Shown here piece after piece: positions 1 through 5,290 of a DNA stretch of 11,207 nt. The notes beneath the pieces were generated by a model. It was given only the letters and a program-made list of their open reading frames with translations, was not told the DNA's origin and did no database searches. Origin of the DNA: an uncultured Lachnospiraceae bacterium (GTDB taxonomy: Bacteria; Bacillota_A; Clostridia; Lachnospirales; Lachnospiraceae); assembly GCA_910587495.1 (NCBI GenBank), contig CAJUMT010000102.1, forward strand, positions 596 through 11,802, written 5' to 3'. Made by a program: the position numbers and the translations under genes. The number at the start of each line of letters is the position of its first letter. Positions within the stretch are counted from its first letter, which is position 1.

Positions 1-122
1 GGAAAGGGCGGCGGGGAAACGCGGTCTACTTCTTCGTTCGGATTACAGACTTTTGTATTGCACAGCGGACATACGGCGCATGTTTTGTCAAGCTCCACTC
101 CGCAGTTTACACAGTACGACAT
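1..122 (-). CDS. Zinc-ribbon protein, N-terminal part (DUF6320-like), cut by window edge
   Basis: Only the first 40 codons lie in the window; the gene continues past position 1. The protein begins MSYCVNCGVELDKT and has two CxxC knuckles, C4/C7 and C18/C21, spaced like a short zinc ribbon, with further cysteines at 15 and 26. The ATG at 122 is supported by a GGAGG about 7 nt upstream, which lies inside the last codons of the acetyltransferase-like gene. The two genes overlap by 16 nt in different frames, so translation is probably coupled. From memory, Lachnospiraceae often place a DUF6320 protein (zinc ribbon followed by membrane helices) directly after an acetyltransferase of this type; the DUF6320 name rests on that context and the ribbon alone, because the membrane part is not visible. 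Its role is unknown. Confidence 0.75.
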   Translation of the reverse strand, partial: MSYCVNCGVELDKTCAVCPLCNTKVCNPNEEVDRVSPPPF

Positions 123-1421
123 AATAAACCCTCCATATTTCGGTTTGTCTCGATCTTTACATGAATCCCGTCCCGCACCAGTTTTTGGAAAAACTGTCGT
201 TCCACTTCTGCTTCCACAATGCTGCTGGTAAAACTAATGGTCAAAGTATTACCATAGCTGACAACAGCACAGTTTGTACGGGCAGAAAACGGCTGTCCCA
301 TCAGTACATCAAACCGTTCTACATACGTTTTCATCTCTTCCGGCGTGTCCACAACGCCTAAGTTTGTAAGGCCTGCACTGGACTGTTTATCTTGTATTCT
401 TTTATAAAACTGCCGCACCACGATATCTTTAATAAACAAAGGAACGATTCGAATCAACGGATTCTTTGTCACCGCCGCGTTCGTCGTGATATCCGCATTG
501 AGGAATTTATCATTCAAATAATAGCGCATGTAATAATGTACCTGAACTAAGATTTCTTCAAAGGTATAATCTCCCATCCGGGGATCTATGGACGGATATA
601 CCATGGTAATAAAATTCCTAAGGGTACCGGAAGGAAAAAATCTGCGAAGGTTCACCGGCATAGCTAAAGACACCGGCAGTTCCCGAAACACATGATCCTC
701 TTTCTGCTTTAACATCAGCGCATAGAGAAGCGCTGCATTCAGGTATTCCGTAACTGTCACCTGATACCTCTTTGTAACCGTTAATAACTGATCCACAGAC
801 AGAATTCCCGTGATAATATTCAGCGTATAAAATGGTTCCCATGTTCCCCTGATTCGATAAAGTTTTGTCTTTACTCCTGTGCGGTCGTACTTTTGAACTG
901 GCATACCGCATATAGGCATCCTCCAGTTCCTCCGGATCCGGTTTTGCATCTATATCCAGCACGCCGTGCCCATCAGGAATCCTGTATCCTTTCAAGCGCA
1001 GATACACGGCTGTCAATGTCTTTAAAAGGCAGAGCGCGCCGCTTCCGTCCGCCAGCGAATGAAATACTTCTAACGAAATACGTTTCTGATAATAGTACAC
1101 GCGTATCAAATATCGGTTCCTGTTCTTAAAAGACATGGGCATACAAGGATTCACGATATCCGGCTCCACAAAAGGCCCCGGGCGGTTATTCGGCTCCAGA
1201 TACCGCCAGAATACGCCCTTTTTCATTGTCACTTTAAACGTAGGAAAACGAGGCAGTGTAAGATCCACCGCCTTTTGTAAAAGATCCGGGACTACATCTT
1301 CTTTTAAAAGCACCGATATTCGATACACGGAAGAAAAATTTCTCCGCTGAAGCGTCGGATATACAATTGCCGACAGATCCAGCTTATACCAGAGTTTTTT
1401 TGAATTAGTTGTTCGCTCCAT
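107..1421 (-). pseudogene. Alcohol acetyltransferase-like protein, split by a +1 frameshift
   Basis: Two overlapping frames together form one protein of about 437 residues. The first (from the ATG at 1421) supplies residues 1-177 and the second supplies the rest, down to the stop at 107. Frame 1 holds the acyltransferase-type HxxxDG motif (H121, D125, G126 in VFHSLADGSG), as in the CoA-dependent acyltransferase/condensation fold. Frame 1 fits as far as residues ASSK and frame 2 continues naturally from YDRTGVKTKLYRIRG. Removing one A from the AAAA run at 891-894 joins them. An AGGAGA at 1428-1433 sets the start. The family is annotated as alcohol acetyltransferase, moving an acetyl group from acetyl-CoA to an alcohol, but the true substrate is unknown. 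The catalytic half survives upstream of the break, but the C-terminal half would be lost without a sequencing error or ribosomal shift. It precedes the zinc-ribbon gene in one operon. Confidence 0.8.
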
Positions 1422-1442
1422 ATAAATTCTCCTGCGTTTTTC

Positions 1443-1471
1443 ATTATATCAGAAAAGAACAGGCTATAAAA
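1443..1471 (-). promoter_or_regulatory. Promoter for the acetyltransferase/zinc-ribbon operon
   Basis: On the minus strand a perfect -10 TATAAT occupies 1448-1443, with a weak -35 (TTTTAT) 17 nt upstream. It predicts a short leader of about 15 nt that carries the AGGAGA ribosome site before the ATG at 1421. The -10 is convincing; the -35 is poor, so an activator or extended contacts may be needed. Confidence 0.5.
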
Positions 1472-1494
1472 GCTCTATCATTCGATTTTATCCT

Positions 1495-1522
1495 TTGATT
1501 TTCCCTTAAAACACGATATAAT
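1495..1522 (+). promoter_or_regulatory. Promoter for the alpha/beta hydrolase
   Basis: TTGATT at 1495-1500 and TATAAT at 1517-1522 are separated by 16 bp, close to the vegetative sigma consensus. Transcription would begin near 1529, about 27 nt before the ATG at 1556. The ribosome site is only AAAGG at 1541-1545 with 10-nt spacing. The gene diverges from the acetyltransferase operon, so both promoters share this 134-bp region. Confidence 0.65.
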
Positions 1523-1555
1523 ACTTCATAAACAAACAAGAAAGGCCATACTTCC

Positions 1556-2452
1556 ATGACAAACAGCCAGAAGCACAACCAAAATTTGATGAAAGTCATC
1601 CGACACATGCACTCTTTTGTTGAACACAGCGACATCGAGAAACAACGCGCCTCCAAAGATCAATTGGGAAAACTGCTGATGCGCAGCACTGATATGAATT
1701 ATACAGACACTGACATAGACGGCATCCGGGCCGAATGGGTCAGCGTTAAAAGACAACATATGAAAAAATATATCCTGCTCTACTGCCACGGCGGCGGCTA
1801 TAATACTGGAAGTCTTAAATACGCCCGAAGCATTACCAACAAACTGGCAAGCTCCACTTCCATGGATGTATTAAGCTTTGATTACCGCCTGGCGCCGGAA
1901 CATCCTTACCCCGCCGCTTTGGAAGACGCCGTAAAAGTATGGGATTACCTTATGTATACAGGATATGGCTCCAGAGACGTGATTCTCGCCGGAGACTCCG
2001 CGGGCGGTAATCTGGCGCTTGCACTTACACTCAAATTAAAAGAACAAAATCGCATCCTCCCACGAGGGCTGGTTCTGTTCTCACCCTGGACCGACCTTAC
2101 AAGGAGCGGACAGTCCCACACCACGCGCCGGGAAATCGATCCGATTCTTACGGAAGAATACTTAGACCAGGCGATCTTTGACTATGCCAAAGACCATAAC
2201 CTTACCGACCCATTGATTTCCCCTTTATATGCCGATTATAGTGATTTTCCGCCTGTCCTTATCCAGGCAGGAGGAAACGGCATCCTTTTGTCGGATTCGG
2301 TGGAACTCCATAAACAGATGGTCCGCCAGCATGTAGGGGCAAAGCTCTGTATCTATCCGGGCATGTGGCATGTGTTCCAAATGTCTCCTTTTAAAACTGC
2401 CTACGAAGCCATGGATCAGGCGGCAGAGTTTATCTTTGACATCTGCCGCTGA
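1556..2452 (+). CDS. Alpha/beta hydrolase, hormone-sensitive-lipase type esterase
   Basis: A 298-residue protein, usual length for the HSL (Abhydrolase_3) esterase group, with no signal peptide or membrane segment, so probably cytoplasmic. The oxyanion-hole motif HGGG is at 78-81, followed by the family stretch FDYRLAPEHPYPAALED at 108-124. The nucleophile elbow GDSAG is at 146-150 (Ser148), and the probable catalytic His is H272 in MWHVFQ. The segment expected to carry the catalytic Asp reads AGGNGILLSDS, with Asn241 at the usual Asp position; nearby Asp247 is the only visible substitute. The family hydrolyses short-chain esters. It diverges from an acyltransferase gene, so an ester made by one and cleaved by the other is an inference. 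The start follows the promoter at 1495-1522. A short convergent gap separates it from DegV. Confidence 0.9.
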   Translation: MTNSQKHNQNLMKVIRHMHSFVEHSDIEKQRASKDQLGKLLMRSTDMNYTDTDIDGIRAEWVSVKRQHMKKYILLYCHGGGYNTGSLKYARSITNKLASSTSMDVLSFDYRLAPEHPYPAALEDAVKVWDYLMYTGYGSRDVILAGDSAGGNLALALTLKLKEQNRILPRGLVLFSPWTDLTRSGQSHTTRREIDPILTEEYLDQAIFDYAKDHNLTDPLISPLYADYSDFPPVLIQAGGNGILLSDSVELHKQMVRQHVGAKLCIYPGMWHVFQMSPFKTAYEAMDQAAEFIFDICR

Positions 2453-2470
2453 TACAAAATATCCTTTTAT

Positions 2471-2528
2471 TCCGCGAGCAATGAGCCAAGTGCCGTGCTT
2501 GCATGAGCATTTGGCGAATGCCGCGGGA
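2471..2528. repeat. Structured inverted-repeat element between convergent genes
   Basis: Two nested stems fill most of the 83-bp gap between the hydrolase stop and the DegV stop. The outer arms TCCGCGAGCA (2471-2480) and TGCCGCGGGA (2519-2528) pair over nine bases with two one-base bulges. The inner arms GCCAAGTGC (2485-2493) and GCATTTGGC (2507-2515) pair over nine bases including one G-U, around a 13-nt loop. There is no T-run on either strand, so it is not a textbook intrinsic terminator. It may be a dispersed intergenic repeat that reduces read-through or stabilises the 3' ends of both transcripts. The function is not known. Confidence 0.5.
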
Positions 2529-2535
2529 TTGTTGA

Positions 2536-3393
2536 CTACAAATATTGGATTCCTGCCCCTAAAAGCCCCGAACCCAGATAGATGCTAAGAGCCGCCCCGA
2601 TCTTTGCCCGATACAAAGACTTATAATCCGGGAATAGTTCCTTGAGTTTTTCCTCCAGAGCATCCCTCTCTTTGGGTGCGCCTCCGTCTGCCACCACCAG
2701 GTTGTAAGGACACCCTTCTTTGCGACAGTCCTCCACCAATGTAAGCAGTCTTTTTTCGACTGCTTTACGGCTGCGCACTTTTGCCGCTGTATAGATTTCT
2801 CCGTCCTCGTCAAAAGACATGACCGGCTTAATATCCAAAAGCGCCCCCGCCGCCGCGGTCACTTTGCCGATTCGACCACCTTTTTTCAAATATTCCAACG
2901 TGTCAATGGAAAAGAACACTTTTGTATGTCTGATCAGGCTTTCCACTTTTCCCTTCAATGTCTCAAAATCCATACCTTCCGCCGCATATTTTGCCGCCTG
3001 GATGGCAATAACTCCAATACCGATACTCGCCTGACAAGAATCATACACGGCGATTTCCAGCCCTTCCATATCTTCCGCTGCAAGCCGCACATGATTGACA
3101 GTTCCCGAAAGACCGCCTGATAAGAGAATAGCGACAGCTTTACTGTAGCCCTGCTTTTGAATCTCGGCAAACGTATCCTCCACATCCGCACCGCTGGGAG
3201 TGCTGGATTTGGGAAGCTCCGTTTTTAATTTTTCATAGATGTCTTCAGCATGAATGTCCACACCGTCCCGATATTCCCCGTCAGTACAGGTAATCCGCAT
3301 GGGCAGGATAAACATATGGTACTTTTCCACAAACTCCTGCGGCACATCCGCACAGGAATCTGTGATGATCGCAATCTTCTCTGTTGTGTTCAT
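2536..3393 (-). CDS. DegV family fatty-acid-binding protein (FakB-like)
   Basis: A 285-residue protein, normal DegV length. The landmarks are IITDSCADVP at 9-18, SSTPSG at 63-68, LSGGLSGT at 91-98 and the strongly diagnostic DTLEYLKKGGRIG at 164-176, followed by LDIKPV at 186-191. DegV proteins bind a single fatty acid and, in Firmicutes with FakA, present it for phosphorylation and entry into phospholipid synthesis. The C-terminal motif usually reading like IGTHTGPG is IGAALSIYLGSG here, placing Tyr272 where the carboxylate-contacting His normally lies, so ligand preference may differ. The ATG at 3393 follows an AAGGAA about 10 nt upstream. It lies 73 bp downstream of the MATE gene on the same strand with no terminator visible between them, so co-transcription is plausible. 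No FakA gene is in the window. Confidence 0.93.
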   Translation of the reverse strand: MNTTEKIAIITDSCADVPQEFVEKYHMFILPMRITCTDGEYRDGVDIHAEDIYEKLKTELPKSSTPSGADVEDTFAEIQKQGYSKAVAILLSGGLSGTVNHVRLAAEDMEGLEIAVYDSCQASIGIGVIAIQAAKYAAEGMDFETLKGKVESLIRHTKVFFSIDTLEYLKKGGRIGKVTAAAGALLDIKPVMSFDEDGEIYTAAKVRSRKAVEKRLLTLVEDCRKEGCPYNLVVADGGAPKERDALEEKLKELFPDYKSLYRAKIGAALSIYLGSGLLGAGIQYL

Positions 3394-3466
3394 GACTTTA
3401 TTTTCCTTTTTTTCATATATATTTTTAGAAACGATTCTATCATGGATATTTTGACTGAATATAAAC

Positions 3467-4819
3467 TCATGTATACTTCTGCTCTTTTTTCATGCTCTTC
3501 CTGTAATACCATTCAAATGTCATCATCAGCATAAAAAATGCTCCGATCCAGGCAGAAATTTCCGACAAGGCAATACCGCGAAAATGGAGCCTGCGTACCA
3601 GAAGAATCGCCATCATGAACCGCAGAGCCACTTCAAGCACGCCGGAAAACATAGGAAGCACTGTATGCCCCATGCCCTGACAGGCATTACGGAACACGAA
3701 CAGCCAGCCCAGCGGAAATATAGCTATCCCGGTAATCATAAGGTATTCTCTCGTATAAGAGATGACTGTCTGATCCGTCAGCATAAAAGATGACATGGCC
3801 TCCGGAAGCAAAAGCATCGCCAGTGCCAGCGGAATATTTATCAGAATGCTTAAAATCACGCCATCCCTCACGCCCTGGCGAATCCTCTCTATTTTACCAG
3901 CACCATAATTCTGCCCCGCGAACGACAAAAGTGCCAGCCCCACGGCATTGCCCGCCTGCTGAAATAAGGAACATATCTTCGTGCAGGCCGCATAAGCCGC
4001 CACATAACCGGTTCCCATGCCGTTTACAAAATATTGAAGAACCATGCACCCTACAGCTGTCACAGAATTCATAAACGCGATTGGAAGTCCGGTTAAAGTA
4101 AGCCTCTTTAAAATCTTCCACTCAATTTTCCAGTCTTTCTTACGGGGAAGCAGTTCTTTTAATGTACCGATATATCCTACACAGAAAAGCAGCGATACCA
4201 CCTGCGACAGAATCGTCGCCTCTGCTGCCCCCGTGACGCCCCTCCCAAGAGGAAATACAAATAACAGATCCAGCGCCACATTTACCACAGAAGACAGGAT
4301 CATAGCGACCAGAGGAATCCGGCTGTTTCCCACAGAACGAAGCATCGTCATGGCAAAATTGTTAAAGATCGTAACCGTAATTCCCAGCAGAATAACGCGA
4401 AAATAGTCCAGTGTATCCTGCATCATGGACGCGGGCGTCTGAAGGAATAAAAACAGCCGATTCATAAAGGCCAGGCTTACTGCCGTCACAAAAATACTGA
4501 TCCCCGCACAGACCCACACGGACATGGTAATTTCCTTTCGGAGCTTTTCCGTATCTTCCGCTCCGAACGACTGGGAAATACAAATGCCAAGTCCCCCTGT
4601 CAGGCCGATGGTAAAGCCAAGGATCAAAAATGATACTGATCCTGTATTGCCTACTGCTGCCAGGGCATTGTCGCCGACTCCTTTACCGACAATTACAGAA
4701 TCTACAAAACTGTAAAACTGCTGAAAAAAATTTCCCGCAAGAATGGGAAGAAAAAACTGTATGATCAGCCACATACAGTTTCCGTTTGTCATATCTTTTG
4801 TCTTTGTTCTCGTATTCAT
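3467..4819 (-). CDS. MATE family efflux transporter (multidrug/Na+ antiporter)
   Basis: A 450-residue polytopic membrane protein, typical of MATE pumps with about 12 helices in two homologous halves. It opens MNTRTKTKDMTNGN and then the family hallmark LPILAGNFFQQFYSFVDSVI, matching the usual start of the NorM/DinF-type group. MATE pumps exchange Na+ or H+ for drugs or metabolites; the substrate here cannot be read from sequence. A longer form from TTG at 4843 is open, but the ATG at 4819 places the KDMT motif at the family's usual distance from the N-terminus. Neither start has a good Shine-Dalgarno sequence. The C-terminus is charged (RKSMKKEQKYT). It may share a transcript with DegV downstream and diverges from the lysine-riboswitch transcript. 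Confidence 0.92.
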   Translation of the reverse strand: MNTRTKTKDMTNGNCMWLIIQFFLPILAGNFFQQFYSFVDSVIVGKGVGDNALAAVGNTGSVSFLILGFTIGLTGGLGICISQSFGAEDTEKLRKEITMSVWVCAGISIFVTAVSLAFMNRLFLFLQTPASMMQDTLDYFRVILLGITVTIFNNFAMTMLRSVGNSRIPLVAMILSSVVNVALDLLFVFPLGRGVTGAAEATILSQVVSLLFCVGYIGTLKELLPRKKDWKIEWKILKRLTLTGLPIAFMNSVTAVGCMVLQYFVNGMGTGYVAAYAACTKICSLFQQAGNAVGLALLSFAGQNYGAGKIERIRQGVRDGVILSILINIPLALAMLLLPEAMSSFMLTDQTVISYTREYLMITGIAIFPLGWLFVFRNACQGMGHTVLPMFSGVLEVALRFMMAILLVRRLHFRGIALSEISAWIGAFFMLMMTFEWYYRKSMKKEQKYT

Positions 4820-4826
4820 GCAGAAC

Positions 4827-4855
4827 AAAATACCACAGTCCAAAGGATTTTACAA
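4827..4855 (-). promoter_or_regulatory. Possible promoter for the MATE gene, giving a near-leaderless mRNA
   Basis: On the minus strand TTGTAA (4855-4850) and TATTTT (4832-4827) are 17 bp apart, each matching four of six consensus bases. The expected start point, about seven bases beyond the -10, falls on or next to the ATG at 4819. This would explain the missing ribosome-binding site, but the match is moderate and a promoter further upstream is equally possible. Confidence 0.3.
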
Positions 4856-4902
4856 GAGGATATTCACAATTTTCTTGACTTTTTTCGACTCCCGTATTAC
4901 TC

Positions 4903-4922
4903 TATATCTATCTGTAGATATA
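4903..4922. repeat. Perfect inverted repeat overlapping a -10 box (operator candidate)
   Basis: TATATCTA (4903-4910) and TAGATATA (4915-4922) form an exact 8-bp dyad around the spacer TCTG. The right arm covers most of the TATAAT at 4919-4924, so a dimeric protein bound here would block the promoter. The arms are very AT-rich, so a chance dyad cannot be excluded. Confidence 0.4.
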
Positions 4923-4924
4923 AT
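4919..4924 (+). promoter_or_regulatory. -10 box of the lysine-riboswitch transcript
   Basis: A consensus TATAAT ends six bases before GAGATAGAGG at 4931, where the 5' strand of riboswitch P1 begins, which is the expected transcription start. The -35 region at suitable spacing (ATTACT/TTACTC around 4896-4902) is weak. A better -35, TTGACT at 4875-4880, lies too far upstream for this -10 but could serve a second start with a poor -10 near 4898. Confidence 0.5.
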
Positions 4925-4930
4925 AATAAA

Positions 4931-5096
4931 GAGATAGAGGCGCGGTCGCTACCAGTACGCTGCCTGCTTGGGACAGGCATCCCAAGGCAGCCGAACAGAA
5001 CGTCCGCCGAAGCAATACGTCTGCCTGGAGACGCTTTGCTGGGGTGCAGCAGAATATGCTGCACACTGTCACAAGGTATTTGTGGTGCGCTATCGT
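4931..5096 (+). ncRNA. Lysine riboswitch (L box) aptamer
   Basis: The region carries the conserved landmarks of the lysine aptamer in order. These are GATAGAGGCGCG opening P1, an AGTA loop-E element at about 4953-4956, and a long P2 arm made by GCTGCCT and AGGCAGC with a GGGA/TCCC extension. Next come CCGCCGAAGC, a GCAA/TTGC stem, then TGCTGGGGTGCAGC with its TGCAGC/GCTGCA hairpin, the signature CTGTCACA, and finally GCGCTATC, which closes P1 with GATAG. The length of about 165 nt is normal. Lysine binding stabilises P1 and favours the terminator just downstream, lowering expression of the antiporter-family gene when lysine is plentiful. The promoter would be the TATAAT at 4919-4924. The 3' limit is approximate. 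Confidence 0.92.
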
Positions 5097-5111
5097 TTAT
5101 GAGGATTTATT

Positions 5112-5145
5112 AAGCCATGGACGCCGCCCGTACCATGGCTTTTTT
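5112..5145 (+). terminator. Intrinsic terminator of the lysine riboswitch
   Basis: AAGCCATGG (5112-5120) pairs perfectly with CCATGGCTT (5133-5141) around a 12-nt loop, and a T-run follows at 5140-5145. It begins about 16 nt after the 3' side of P1, so it is the expression platform of the riboswitch, ending transcription before the antiporter gene when lysine is bound. The competing antiterminator pairing is not obvious by eye. Confidence 0.9.
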
Positions 5146-5176
5146 GTTTGCATGTTTGCAGAAATAATCTAAAACA

Positions 5177-5264
5177 GCATCTTCCCGCACAGTATGCAGG
5201 GCAGCGAGCGGCTGCGTAAGCAGACGGAGCAGCCCTGGGTACAAAATACTGTAAGGGAAGATGC
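5177..5264 (+). other. Long structured hairpin in the antiporter leader, downstream of the riboswitch terminator
   Basis: GCATCTTCCC (5177-5186) pairs exactly with GGGAAGATGC (5255-5264). Inside it ACAGTAT (5189-5195) pairs with ATACTGT (5246-5252) and CAGGGC (5197-5202) with GCCCTG (5232-5237). The tip holds CTGC-GTAA-GCAG (5212-5223), a small stem with a GNRA tetraloop. No T-run follows, so it is not an ordinary terminator. The ribosome site at 5276-5282 stays outside the stem. It could stabilise the mRNA after riboswitch read-through, be a second regulatory RNA, or be an inserted palindromic repeat. I do not recognise it as a known riboswitch class. Confidence 0.55.
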
Positions 5265-5275
5265 GGAACCTTAAT

Positions 5276-5282
5276 AGGAGGG
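5276..5282 (+). promoter_or_regulatory. Ribosome binding site deciding the antiporter start
   Basis: AGGAGGG lies 8 nt before the ATG at 5291. The in-frame ATG at 5261 is inside the upstream hairpin and has no such site, and the ATG at 5286 is out of frame, so 5291 is the start. Confidence 0.85.
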
Positions 5283-5290
5283 AAAATGTT

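Noticed and set aside
618..890. Frame-1 tail of the acetyltransferase (about 90 codons past the AAAA run) as real coding sequence
   Set aside because: It loses family character immediately after residue 177, while the overlapping frame carries the expected continuation.
4044..4406. 120-codon plus-strand frame inside the MATE gene
   Set aside because: Antisense shadow of a clear membrane transporter, with no start signals of its own.
4820..4843. TTG start at 4843 adding eight residues to the MATE protein
   Set aside because: No ribosome site precedes it, and the ATG at 4819 gives the family's usual N-terminal length.
5177..5264. Leader hairpin as a second intrinsic terminator
   Set aside because: No T-run follows the 3' arm, and the antiporter ribosome site comes immediately after.
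5261..5290. Upstream ATG at 5261 for the antiporter
   Set aside because: It lies within the leader hairpin without a ribosome site, while the ATG at 5291 has AGGAGGG at good spacing.
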